DNA from: Orientia tsutsugamushi str. Boryong
GTDB lineage: Bacteria > Pseudomonadota > Alphaproteobacteria > Rickettsiales > Rickettsiaceae
Reading direction: 5' to 3'
NCBI RefSeq assembly: GCF_000063545.1
Contig: NC_009488.1
Span: 930,001 to 994,000 of the forward strand
DNA: 64,000 nt
Position 1 is the first letter of the stretch, and the number at the start of each line of letters is the position of its first letter. Positions 1 through 8,524 of the stretch are shown one piece after another. The notes beneath the pieces were generated by a model, which ran no database searches, was not told where the DNA came from, and saw nothing but the letters and a program-made list of their open reading frames with translations. The position numbers were made by a program, and so were the translations under genes.

Positions 1-1
1 T

Positions 2-1030
2 TATGAAGGTGATGGCAAAACAAGATTTCGTAGCAAAAATGCGCTAGAGCTAGGATTATGTCAAGTAATACCAGATATACCAAAATGCAAACAAGAAGAA
101 AGCTATAACGCAATATGGCCAGAAACTAATCCAGGAGATCAAGCTATAGGAAAATGCAAGCAAGGAACTAATCCAAGGATAAAATATATTCCTATTAATA
201 AGGATTCTCTAAAGAGACGTTGTCTATTTGATCCAGCTATAGATGCAAGTTCAAATGTTCATTTTACATCTGGAGATACTGCAAAACCAGTTTTGGAACT
301 TCCAACGAAGAAAACAGTTGGATGCAAAGAATATAAAGTGAGATGCTCTAAAATATCAGAAAACGGAGTTATATGGCCAACTGTTGAAGTTGATGCAATA
401 TCTCAACCAAAATGTGCAAATTCAGCTTATAAACTATCTAATCCAAATGCAACTAGAAAGTGTGAACTAGATCATAAGAATAATCCTGTATTTACAAAAC
501 CTACAGCTAATGTAACTTGCAGTCATCCAGATAAGTGCGATAGACTTGTAGATACAAAAAATGGAGTTATATGGTCAGAAGCTAAAGTACAAGAAATATC
601 TCGTCCAACATGTGTAAACAAAAATCATAAACTATCTCATCCAACTGCACGTAGAAAGTGTGTATTAGATAATAAAGGAGGTATCCATAGACTAGAATTG
701 AACGCAATGATAGACACTGAAGATCCCATAACAAGAAATCACAGAATAAGACCTATTTTAGCATCTAAGATAACTTGTTATGATCCAAATAAGTGCTCCG
801 AAGTATTAGAAAATGGAATTATATGGTCAGAAGCTGAAGTAGGTAAAGAATCTAGCCCTCGATGCGAAAATCCAGATTATAAACTATCAGAGTCTGTTGT
901 AACTAGAATGTGTTTAAAAAATGATAATGGGGTTCCTAAGCTAGCATCTACGGTATCATATTCGTTTTATCCAATTGGTAGAGTTAATGGTTCTGTATCT
1001 TCTATAAAGTGTTTACCAAGGTTACGCTAA
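2..1030 (+). CDS. Cys/Trp-repeat protein, 3' part (probable VirB6/TrbL-like C-terminal region)
   Basis: The reading frame is open from base 2 to the TAA at 1028-1030, so only the C-terminal ~342 residues are in the window; the true start lies upstream. It holds about four repeats of one pattern: Cys, then IWPE/IWPT/IWSE, then an isolated Cys, then (R/K)xC. Examples are NGVIWPTVEVD, NGVIWSEAKVQ and NGIIWSEAEVG, each followed ~30 residues later by RKC, RKC or RMC. Similar Cys-Trp-Arg-Cys modules occur in the extended tails of VirB6/TrbL-type secretion-channel proteins of Rickettsiales; that family assignment is from memory and is inference. The even Cys spacing suggests disulfides and an extracytoplasmic location. 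No signal or membrane segment is in the visible part. It could be another surface repeat protein. Confidence 0.6.
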   Translation, partial: YEGDGKTRFRSKNALELGLCQVIPDIPKCKQEESYNAIWPETNPGDQAIGKCKQGTNPRIKYIPINKDSLKRRCLFDPAIDASSNVHFTSGDTAKPVLELPTKKTVGCKEYKVRCSKISENGVIWPTVEVDAISQPKCANSAYKLSNPNATRKCELDHKNNPVFTKPTANVTCSHPDKCDRLVDTKNGVIWSEAKVQEISRPTCVNKNHKLSHPTARRKCVLDNKGGIHRLELNAMIDTEDPITRNHRIRPILASKITCYDPNKCSEVLENGIIWSEAEVGKESSPRCENPDYKLSESVVTRMCLKNDNGVPKLASTVSYSFYPIGRVNGSVSSIKCLPRLR

Positions 1031-1518
1031 TGAACTTTATAGAATGAAAACGAAAGTAAAATATCAAATTCAGTTTAAATGCTAGGTTAGAGTAAGAAAA
1101 AAGATGCTTAAAACTTGAAAAAGAAACAGAAATTTTATTATGGTTAAAAAGATAAGAAAGCAATGCAGAAAAAACATTAGTTTTGAAAATACATAATTGA
1201 ACAAACCTGTGATGAGTATGGTCAATATGGAAAAGATTTTTTAACTGACCATTAATAGTTTCTAAAGAGGTCTAATGTACCTTTTATTAAGAAGTAGAGG
1301 TTTTATATGATGAATTACTTTTTCTTTCATGTTAGATCTGATTCTTGTAATCAGCTCTAAACATTGATTAGCAAATAAAGCAGAGAGTAGAATGAGTAAG
1401 TATGTTAACACAAATAGTTGAGTGATAAAAAAGATAAGAACGATGTCTATAGCAAAGATTTTTAAGTTAATGAAATACTTTTAGTAAGGAAGAGAGAAAA
1501 AGTAATTTTAATACTATA

Positions 1519-1618
1519 TAGTCATTTACAATGAAGTTTGCGTATAAAATATCATGTTGGTAAATCTTATGATGCTATTGTCGCTTTTTCTATGCTCAAA
1601 CTTCATTGTACATGACTA
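1519..1618 (+). mobile_element. 100-bp miniature inverted-repeat element, copy A
   Basis: The ends are TAGTCATTTACAATGAAG and its inverse (here with one change, GTACATGACTA), with flanking TA on each side (ACTATA before, TACATAAG after). It has no coding capacity. Its body is nearly identical to those at 23551, 25066, 34002 and 46687, all of the same 100-bp length. Confidence 0.9.
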
Positions 1619-2284
1619 TACATAAGCGTAAAAGTCTATAATCTTTACTTTGCATTACTATCGTTATATCAAATTTTGGATTACTAAAATAATTTATTAT
1701 TGCTTCTTCATTCATAACACCAGAATAGGATAATGGAGTAGTAGAGAAGGAAGATGAGATAATGTGATTAAGTTTGTAGATAGAATAACTTGCAAGAGAA
1801 GCACAATTATATGAACCAAGAAATTAATGTGAGAACAATGTCTAGTATGCTATAAATGAAGATGTTTTTTGAAAACACTAAATACAGACCTAATTAATGA
1901 ATGTTTATTTAATAAAAGCTTATCTTCTATGTCAAATAAATATGTTTTCATATCTTTACGAAGATTGTGCGATGTAAGGTTATATATACGATTGTTTGAC
2001 TAAGGAAAGATAAACCGTTCTATCAACAGAAGCTTACTTGGGGCATATGCAAAGAAGTGATTTGATGTATAAAAGTCTATGTACTCGGCTTGAAAAAGGG
2101 ATTGGAATTGCAAGATGAAGATTAGACTGCTAGTATCTCATAACATAGTAAAAAAGTTTGAAAAGCATATCCAATAAAGAAGAATAGAAGTTAGTTTTTA
2201 TTAACTTTTACACTTTATAGAACCTACTATTAACTTGTGTTAACTTTTATTAGTTTTTATAATTAATCCTCAACTTTGATTATA

Positions 2285-2656
2285 AACGCCAGATTAGGAT
2301 AAGGGAAAGTATGAAAAGCATAATGAAAAAGCTCTACAAGAGATAATGTACAATTATGATTATGCGAGATATTAAATATAGTTTTAATTAATAGACATTT
2401 ATTGCTCACATATCTGCAAATGCAAATTTAGAATAAAAAACAGTTAGAAAGAGATAATATACAAGTGTTACAATTGTCAATGTTCAGGTTATTAAGTATA
2501 GTATTATGAACTAATACTTGTAGAAATATGATCAATAAATAAACCGTTATTAATTGAAATTATGTTTAAATATGTTGCATAATTTAATTGTACATTATCT
2601 CTTGTAAACTTTTTTCATTATGCTTTTCATACTTTCTCTTATCCTAATCTGGCGTT
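2285..2656. mobile_element. ~370-bp palindromic miniature element, copy 1
   Basis: It starts AACGCCAGATTAGGATAAG and ends with the inverse (CTTATCCTAATCTGGCGTT). The terminal ~40 bases on each side are complementary, and inner blocks (for example GAGATAATGTACAATTA and its inverse near 2600) extend the pairing, so most of the element could fold into one long hairpin. Related copies lie at 21907, 22518, 25509 and 34159. Confidence 0.85.
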
Positions 2657-2852
2657 ATAAATATATTTGCAATAATAGGTAAAAAAATTTAGAAAATTTG
2701 GAGCTAGTATTCAATCTAAGATTGAACTGAGGATCAAGCTTATGCAATTCAAGATTAACCAAGATGTTTTCAAGTTAGGTATATTACGAACAAATTGGTA
2801 TAAAAAATTTGATTCAAATAAAAAGCATAATGCTGTTTAAGTAATTGTATTA

Positions 2853-2915
2853 GACCTCTTTCGAAACTGGTTAACGTAGTTTAAAATTATAAATGCCAGA
2901 GGTCAAATTAAATCT
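2853..2915 (-). mobile_element. IS5-like element, 3' terminal fragment (outer IS of the nested locus)
   Basis: The end GACCTCTTTCGAAACTGG is preceded by TA. The following bases match the transposase 3' end of the complete copies (14242-15145, 20808-21713) up to ...AAATTAAATCTA, where the group II intron 3' end begins. The remaining 5' part of this IS, starting exactly at the next IS base (AGACCG), is found at 46390-47289, also followed by TA. Together they read as one IS copy with a 2-bp TA target duplication, split by everything in between. Confidence 0.8.
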
Positions 2916-2994
2916 ATGTGAGTAAGACCTAACCAATTGCTCAATTAGGCCCCTCCTCAGAACCGGACTTGCAGAATTACCGCATCCGGCTCTC
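2916..2994 (-). ncRNA. Group II intron domains V and VI
   Basis: Read on the minus strand, GAGCCGGATGCGG, a short loop and CCGGTTCTGAGG form the domain V hairpin. It is followed by GGGGCC and a CCTAATTG...CAATTGGTTAGG hairpin fitting domain VI, then TTACTCAC at the 3' boundary. The same structure recurs at 61149-61230. The call rests on resemblance to the conserved domain V pattern; the exact 3' splice base is uncertain by one or two bases. Confidence 0.7.
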
Positions 2995-3028
2995 AAAAAT
3001 AAGATAAGCATTATGCCTTATTTGTTGT

Positions 3029-4328
3029 CTAGAACATTGAGACAATCTTTCCAATTTTAGGAAAATTTACTCTTTTAAGTATCTCGGTTAGTCTTTTCCA
3101 ATTCATCTTACGTTTTCCTCCCATTCTATTAAACCAGTTATATATTGCCCGTTTACTTTGGTTGATAAATGAACTTACTCGTCTTTTATTATCAGATATA
3201 CCATGATAGTTGATCCATTCACCTAATAACTCTAATGACTTGTGATAATGCCTGCGTTTTGTCTTGCGTATTTAGCTGACCACGCAAATATTTTCTCAGT
3301 CCTTTCAGTTTCTCAGTAAAACGATCTCTTCTTGAGGTATATTTTAGTCTCCATGTTGTGCCAAATCTTGATTTACCACAATAGCAAGTAAATCCAAGAA
3401 AATTATAACTTGTGATCTTCTTGCCTTGTTTGGCTAAATTTGCAGCATGGTCTCTACCAGATTTTATCATTTGTGATTTAGCTTCATTGATATTTAGCCC
3501 ATACTTATTTAACCTTTTAGGCAAAACATCATAAAACCTTTTCGCATCTGTTTCCTTTTCAAAGACAAATACCATATCGTCGCAGTACCTCACCATTCCT
3601 GTTTGTCCCATTAAGTTTTCTTTGCTGATTTTTGCAAACCAGCTATCTATAACATAATGCAGAAAGACATTTGCCAGAATTGGTGAAACTATTGATCCTT
3701 GACGACAACCTTCTTTGTTAGTAACTATAGTACCATTTTCTATGATTGGTGTTTCAATCAGTTTCATAACTAGTCTTAGAAATTCCATCAACTCACAATG
3801 CTTGATTGTATTGAAACACTTTGTTATATCAATCTCTACTATAGCCCCTTTATTGAAGTTATACGTAAGTCTATTTAACTCCCTTAAAGCGTCGTGTGCA
3901 TTTAATTTAGGTCGAAATCCATATGAATACTTTAAGAATATTTGCTCAAACACAGAGTTTAGTATCTTGCTTACTGTAGACTCGATTATCTTATCTTCAA
4001 AACATGATATTACCAAAGGTCTTTTGCCTCCATCTTCTTTTGGAATTTCTGTTATTCGTGCAGGTTTAGCCTGATATTTCCCATTGCAAATTCTAGTAAG
4101 AAGCGAGAGCAGATTTGCTTTCAACTTCTTACCATAATCCTCTTTGGTTATACCATCTATTCCTATCGCTTTCTTGCTATCGAGTTCCTTATATTGTTCT
4201 TCTAATATCTTTAAATCAATGATATGTCCAAGATTATTAAACTTTATGTCTTGATTTTTCGATGATAGCAACTTTATACGCTCAAGTTTCGTTAACCATG
4301 TATTTCTGTCTATGCTGTGTACAGTCAT
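3029..4328 (-). pseudogene. Group II intron reverse transcriptase/maturase, frameshifted
   Basis: ATG at 4328 (MTVHSIDRNTW). The first ~365 residues form an RT domain: GKRPLVISCFEDKI, YGFRPKLNAHDAL, EIDITKCFNTI, CRQGSIVSPILANVFLH and the active-site block RYCDDMVFVFE (YCDD rather than the common YADD). Near 3225-3240 the frame shifts. The next frame continues the maturase/X-domain tail (GEWINYHGISDNKRRVSSF, ending KIGKIVSMF at 3029). The same frameshift is in the copy at 61260-62616, so both descend from an already damaged intron. Relative to that copy, ~10 residues (around RISDKKFLRK) are deleted. No HNH endonuclease motif was seen. Self-sufficient retrohoming is unlikely. Confidence 0.8.
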
Positions 4329-4348
4329 TGTACATTTCAATGTTTAAG
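4327..4348 (+). other. Left end of RAGE-1 (attL-like junction)
   Basis: The intron sequence TGTACAGTC-ATTGT is joined to GTACATTTCAATGTTTAAG. The right junction at 45884-45909 has the inverted arm CTTAAACATGAAAGGTAC, then ATG, then ATTGT and intron sequence again. The undamaged intron at 62610-62625 reads through CATTGTTTCCC. The shared ATTGT is the likely crossover core. The same arm follows ATTG at 54609. Assignment as an integrase attachment junction is inference from this symmetry. Confidence 0.75.
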
Positions 4349-4493
4349 ACTACTTGTTATTATAAGCCTTTCAGAGTGTTAAATTTTGAGTATAGCTACT
4401 AAATTGCTATATTTACGCGGGATAAAAACGTGGTTTTTGATAGCAAAAATTGCCTAAATCACCTGCTATACCTGACATTTTTGGAGGTTAGAA
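4349..4493 (+). promoter_or_regulatory. Leader between RAGE end and first gene
   Basis: This ~145-bp non-coding leader is conserved almost base for base at 54632-54777 in front of the paralogous gene, which suggests it is functional (promoter, or an origin-type site for the initiator-like gene that follows). It ends with the ribosome-binding sequence TTTGGAGGTTAGAA before ATG at 4494. No specific -35/-10 pair is clear enough to name. Confidence 0.45.
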
Positions 4494-5027
4494 ATGGCGC
4501 TAAATTTGCGTAATTTGGCAAGCAATAATTGTAAAATTGCTAATAATAACAGTAGCAATAATGCAACTGTTTTTTATCGTTTTATTGGAAATTTTGTTCC
4601 AGCAGAATGGAAAGATCTGATTGGAGATAATGCTAAAGCTTTAAGCAAGACATCTAAACAGCTTCTATCATTGATAGTATATAAACTACAGATCTATTAC
4701 AATAATGATATAGAGGAATTACAAGACAGTTATCACTCTTTTGAAAAGGAGTTGCAGGTTTGTCAACGCAGGGTTAGGCAATGCTTAGTTGAACTACAAA
4801 AAGCTGGTTTCATTGAAGTTGAAAATAGGACAATAATTAAAAACAATTTTAAGTTGCGTAATGTTCCTTGTATAAAACTTCTAAAAAATTTTCAGCGTTT
4901 TACTGAAAAAGAAAAAAAGAAGAAAAAATTGTCCTTCTACAACAAAAAAATTTTCACATCAATTTGCAAGAATTTGCAGGTGAACCTGCAAAAAATTGCA
5001 GCTACATATATAGATATAATAAAATAA
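4494..5027 (+). CDS. Winged-helix replication-initiator-like protein, copy 1
   Basis: 177 residues, ATG preceded by GGAGG. Residues ~45-135 look like a winged-helix DNA-binding domain: ALSKTSKQLLSLIVYKLQ, then a helix with RRVRQCLVELQKAGFIEVE, typical of Rep/initiator-type winged helices. It is the first gene inside the RAGE end and is followed by the DnaA_N-like ORF at 5101. Other copies: 23039 (175 aa), 54778 (137 aa) and 57457 on the minus strand. The C-terminal ~35 residues (poly-Lys, then KNLQVNLQKIAATYIDI) differ between copies and may be out-of-frame tail. The downstream frame has no good start, so the two may once have been one protein. Role in element replication is inferred. Confidence 0.6.
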   Translation: MALNLRNLASNNCKIANNNSSNNATVFYRFIGNFVPAEWKDLIGDNAKALSKTSKQLLSLIVYKLQIYYNNDIEELQDSYHSFEKELQVCQRRVRQCLVELQKAGFIEVENRTIIKNNFKLRNVPCIKLLKNFQRFTEKEKKKKKLSFYNKKIFTSICKNLQVNLQKIAATYIDIIK

Positions 5028-5100
5028 TAATAGATCTAGATCTACTGAAGTTAAGTTAGTAGAGAATGATCAAAATAAAAATGAAGATCAGCAGCAAAAT

Positions 5101-6195
5101 TTGAAGTTTAAATATACTGAATCTGATGATTTTATAGAAATTGAGTTAGTAGGAAATGAAAAAGAAGATCAACAGCAACAACAGAATTTGAATTTCTATG
5201 AGCTTAGTGATGTTAGTAATGACAAGCCATCAAACAATGATTATGAGCAAAACAGTAAGTTAGCAACTCCAGCTATTATCGATAATTCAGAGGTTGAAAA
5301 GAATGAATGCTGCCCCAAAAGAAAAAGACTAGCAGATTATTATCCACTAACACCAGAAGATGCAGTTATACTACAACGTATGTCTAGTAGAAGCTTCAAC
5401 ATATACTTCATAAATCAATTACTGTTGAAGTTATCAAATAAATATTCATTCCGTTATTTTGAAAATAAGATAGCAGTGCTAAACTATATGGCAAAAGCCT
5501 TAGCAAATGAATTACTAACTACTGATCAGGCTAATAGTGGAAATTTTCGATTTAATGATGTAGGAAGATTTAAAGAACAGTATCTAGCAAATATTGAATC
5601 TGATACAGATCGTAGTATGAAGGCTCAGTTGAAGCGTAAAATAGCTGGAGTTTTTGAAGCAGATACTGCTTATCAAATTTTAACATCTTGTGATTTTGGA
5701 GCAGCAGTTAAAAACAAATATTACATCAAGTTGATTAAGAATATTTCACTGTCAGATCATATTAAATTCAAGATACTACAGGAGGTACGAGCTGTGCATA
5801 GCAATGATATTGAGCAGTTACAAGTTATACCATTTGATGAATCAAAACAAGTTATCAATAACACAACGGAGTATCAAAAAACAACAATTTTACAGCAACA
5901 AATGAGTGATGAAGATTACCTTTCAGAACTTAGTAAAGAGCTAAGTTCTAACTCTATATTGTTCAAAGTACGAAAATACATACTTCAACATTACGAATAT
6001 GAGCAAGTTATTGATAAACTATGGTTTAGTAAGTTAGAAGTTGTAAATGAAGATAATGTTAATAAAAAGATATTCATTAAGGCTCTAACAAGCTTTGCAA
6101 ATAGCTATATCAAATCAAATTTTAAACCCATTCTAGAGCGTGCTTTTGCAGCTCAAGGGTTTTCGTTTGAATTAGTTGAGTTTGTAGAAAGTTAG
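5101..6195 (+). CDS. DnaA N-terminal-domain-like RAGE protein, copy 1
   Basis: 364 residues from a TTG at 5101. The frame is open back to about 5016 with no ATG, so start and independence from the preceding gene are uncertain. The N-terminus is acidic and Gln-rich (KEDQQQQQNLN). The middle (YYPLTPEDAVILQRMSSRSF; LLKLSNKY; ANELLTTDQAN) is shared by all copies in the window. The C-terminal ~80 residues (IDKLWFSKLEVVNEDNVNKK, then a helix ending LERAFAAQGFSFELVEF) resemble the DnaA domain I fold (W..l L.vv....l.i......a..yi...f...le.af). No AAA+ ATPase is present. It is the most intact of three copies (others at 23690 and 55205). Probable partner of the upstream winged-helix protein in RAGE replication; inference. 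Confidence 0.55.
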   Translation: MKFKYTESDDFIEIELVGNEKEDQQQQQNLNFYELSDVSNDKPSNNDYEQNSKLATPAIIDNSEVEKNECCPKRKRLADYYPLTPEDAVILQRMSSRSFNIYFINQLLLKLSNKYSFRYFENKIAVLNYMAKALANELLTTDQANSGNFRFNDVGRFKEQYLANIESDTDRSMKAQLKRKIAGVFEADTAYQILTSCDFGAAVKNKYYIKLIKNISLSDHIKFKILQEVRAVHSNDIEQLQVIPFDESKQVINNTTEYQKTTILQQQMSDEDYLSELSKELSSNSILFKVRKYILQHYEYEQVIDKLWFSKLEVVNEDNVNKKIFIKALTSFANSYIKSNFKPILERAFAAQGFSFELVEFVES

Positions 6196-6435
6196 ATTAA
6201 TGATTAATAGCTGTGAAATACAAAATTCTACTCAGAAAAATTATGGTGCTTTATTTATTTTTTTGTTATATTGTAAGTTATATGATAACCCTTTAACAGA
6301 TTGCGAAGGTTTCAAAAGGTTAAAATTCATGGATAATTTTTAATTGATTTATATGTTATTGCTAAGTAAAGTTATGCAAGATATTATAAAATTTCTGCTT
6401 GCTAATTAAGTATAAAGTTAATTTAGAGGGGAACA
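6196..6435. other. Intergenic region before ankyrin gene
   Basis: 240 bases of AT-rich DNA without a coding signal. The ankyrin gene downstream has a strong ribosome-binding site (GAGGGGAAC, ending 6435). Confidence 0.4.
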
Positions 6436-7311
6436 ATGCCTAAATCTGAGCGCAGATTACATAATGATATTAAAAAGGCTATTAAAGGTAAAGGTATAGA
6501 TATAGAAAAAATACAGTATCTGATTAATAAAGATAGTGCTATTGTTAATGCCAAAGATAAATATGGCTGCTATCCTTTACATCTTGCTGCTAAATACGGC
6601 AAGGAGGATATTGCTAATTGTTTATTGGATAATGGCGCTGAAATTGATGCAAAAGATAGTAAAGGTCAAACTGCTTTACATTATGCTATTAAGCATTTTA
6701 GGATTGATGCTGCAAAATTTTTGATATTACGTAAAGCTGATATAAATGCGAAAGATTATGAAGGTTATACTCCATTACATATTGCTCAGAGTAATTGGTT
6801 TATCTGCCAAGAGGCTATACATCTTCTACTTGATAGTGGTGCTAATATCAACGAAAAAGATACACAAGGTAACACTATTTTATATCATGCTATTAAAAAT
6901 TACAACTTTGAGAATGTGTATCACTGTCACATAGCATCAGAAAAAAAGTATAAGTTTTCCTATCAATCTTATATAGAAGATCTACTTGAACATAATGCGG
7001 ATGTCAATGATGAAAATAATGCAGGTGAGACTCCTTTACGTTTAGCTGTAAATAAAAACTATGCAGAAATTGTAGAAATTATGCTTAAACACTGTTCTAC
7101 GATAAAAGATGATCAAAATATGCCTCCTATTGATTCTACTAAAAGCAGAAATTTGATGACAGAATATCATGATGCTAATACCAGATATGCTGAAGACTGT
7201 GCTCTCATAGAAAAAGATAAAGTTGTTGATGATTATTCAACAATAGAATCCAGTTTATCTGGAAGAGCTCAGAGTAATATAAAAAGCGACGGTAGTTGCA
7301 ATATTATTTAG
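6436..7311 (+). CDS. Ankyrin-repeat protein
   Basis: 291 residues, ATG after GAGGGGAAC. Repeats of the form (D/N)xxGxxPLHxAxxxGxxxIxxxLLxxGAxIxxK are visible at ~residues 45-75 (DKYGCYPLHLAAKYG), 78-108 (DSKGQTALHYAIKH), 111-145 (DYEGYTPLHIAQSN), 148-180 (DTQGNTILYHAIKN) and 198-228 (NNAGETPLRLAVNK). The ~65-residue tail is polar and lacks a recognisable F-box/PRANC domain, which many Orientia ankyrin effectors carry. Ankyrin proteins of this organism are commonly secreted effectors acting on host proteins; whether this one is secreted cannot be seen. It is RAGE cargo with its own upstream gap, so probably a separate transcript. Confidence 0.85.
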   Translation: MPKSERRLHNDIKKAIKGKGIDIEKIQYLINKDSAIVNAKDKYGCYPLHLAAKYGKEDIANCLLDNGAEIDAKDSKGQTALHYAIKHFRIDAAKFLILRKADINAKDYEGYTPLHIAQSNWFICQEAIHLLLDSGANINEKDTQGNTILYHAIKNYNFENVYHCHIASEKKYKFSYQSYIEDLLEHNADVNDENNAGETPLRLAVNKNYAEIVEIMLKHCSTIKDDQNMPPIDSTKSRNLMTEYHDANTRYAEDCALIEKDKVVDDYSTIESSLSGRAQSNIKSDGSCNII

Positions 7312-7315
7312 CTAG

Positions 7316-7339
7316 AGTTTAAAAAGATGATTTTAAACT
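7316..7339 (+). terminator. Hairpin after ankyrin gene
   Basis: AGTTTAAAA - AGATGA - TTTTAAACT gives 9-bp perfect arms, followed by TTGTTTATAAT. It lies 5 bases past the ankyrin stop codon and before the end of the convergent dam pseudogene, so it could serve both strands. Confidence 0.5.
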
Positions 7340-7371
7340 TTGTTTATAATTTGAAAATAATGCTTTAGTAA

Positions 7372-8173
7372 TTAGTAATGAATAAGTTCATTAACAGTGT
7401 TTCGTTGTTCATTGATTGAGTATGTAACTCCAATATGAGTGATGAAAAAATCTTTGTATAAATCTTTAATAAAGGTAGTGTTATTATTTGAAAGCATAAT
7501 TTTAACACCTTTATTGGTTAGTTCATATACAAAATCTCGTAGTCTGATTTGCTCTTTTTCATCAAATGGAACTCTAGTGTAGAACCGTTCTCCAGATTGG
7601 TGATAAGGTGGATCAAGATAAACGAAGTCACCTTTTTTAGGTTCTATATATAAACGAAAAATCCATAGCGCAAATTGATACATCGGTTAAAAGTTTACTA
7701 CATTTGTTTATTCTAGAGCAAATATGAAGCTTAAGATATCACTTATCAGAAAATGTTTGAGCAGATGTACCATCTCTGTTTAGCCTATAAATTCCCCTAA
7801 AGGAATATTTATTAAGATATATAAATTTTGCAGTAATATCGTTAGGATCATTACTATAATAATTGTCTCTTATTTTATAGTAGAGATTTTCAGAATGGTT
7901 TTTGTGATATAGATTTAGTAACCTGTTGACTTCATTTGGATTCTTTTTTACAGCGTGATAACTAGTAATTAAGTTGAGATTAATATCAGACAAAAAACAT
8001 TGTTTAAACAGATGCCTAACTTGAAAAAATAAAGCCCCACCTCCAAGGAATGGTTCATAGTAATTATAGTATGGCCCTGAAGGAAGATGCTTTATTAGTT
8101 TAGCAACAATTCTCCTTTTACCTCCAACCCAGTGAAGAAAAGGCTTTAGTTCATTAGAAATTGCTGTTGACAC
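7372..8173 (-). pseudogene. dam: DNA adenine methyltransferase (Dam/D12 class), broken
   Basis: The first part (8173 to 7739) carries the AdoMet-binding FLHWVGGKRR motif and the region up to YSFRGIYRLNRDGT, then an in-frame TGA. Reading through gives ~25 more plausible residues (KCSKLLTDVSICAMDFS). A frameshift near 7650-7680 then leads into the second part (7683 to 7372), which has the catalytic DPPY motif in YLDPPYHQSG and the conserved tail. Intact family members have ~260-290 residues, and the parts add up to that length. DNA adenine methylation (GATC in family members) would be the role, but two lesions make activity unlikely. Confidence 0.85.
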
Positions 8174-8524
8174 AAGAATTTTGATTTAGTTTAATCTCTA
8201 CCATGAATTAGAGCAAAAAATAAGCCTTAAAGCTAGTAATAATAACTATTGCAGAGCTTTTTTGTAAATCTTTTTTAATGATATTTTTGTAGCTAGGGAT
8301 ACAATGTGATAATTTCGCATCTATTTTAAAAAAAAATGAAAAAATTTTTCATAATTATGACAAAAAGTCATGTACTGATAAAAATCGAAATGATACTGTA
8401 TACCTGATATTATCTGAGATTTAAGATTTAGATAATATTCTGATAGAGATTAAAACTTAAACCGCAAAATTTTCTTTTTAATCTCTAGGAAGCAATTTAA
8501 CAACTTAAATAGCAGGAGAATTCT
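8174..8524. other. Divergent intergenic region dam / kinase-like gene
   Basis: 350 AT-rich bases between the dam start (minus) and the kinase-like gene (plus), so promoters for both directions should lie here. The kinase-like gene has ribosome-binding bases GCAGGAG ending at 8519. No promoter motif was clear enough to place. Confidence 0.4.

Larger units (their letters stand above)
1031..2852. other. Gene-poor AT-rich stretch with two miniature elements
   Basis: No convincing coding region was found on either strand. It contains a 100-bp miniature element (1519-1618) and a 372-bp palindromic element (2285-2656), listed separately. Around 1257-1277 the bases TTTCTAAAGAGGTCTA resemble a mutated end of the IS5-like element seen at 14242 and 20808. 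The rest looks like decayed sequence. Confidence 0.6.
2916..4331 (-). mobile_element. Group II intron, 3' portion with maturase ORF
   Basis: On the minus strand this holds the intron reverse-transcriptase gene, then domain V and domain VI, ending against the IS fragment at 2915. The 5' non-coding third of the intron is missing here. It stops just upstream of the ORF start codon at an ATTGT core where RAGE sequence begins, and the missing part lies at 45906-46389 in the same orientation. A fuller second copy is at 61149-63099. The intron is in the sense direction of the transposase it interrupts. Confidence 0.8.

Noticed and set aside
3715-4074. Plus-strand open frame opposite the intron RT
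   Set aside because: Antisense shadow of the RT domain; the minus strand has all conserved motifs.
6536-6934. Short Leu/Ile-rich frames inside the ankyrin gene
   Set aside because: Frame-shifted shadows of ankyrin repeats, no ribosome-binding site of their own.
7372-7683. Reading the second Dam fragment as a stand-alone methyltransferase gene
   Set aside because: It has the DPPY motif but lacks the AdoMet-binding start; it joins the upstream fragment through a frameshift and is better treated as one broken gene.
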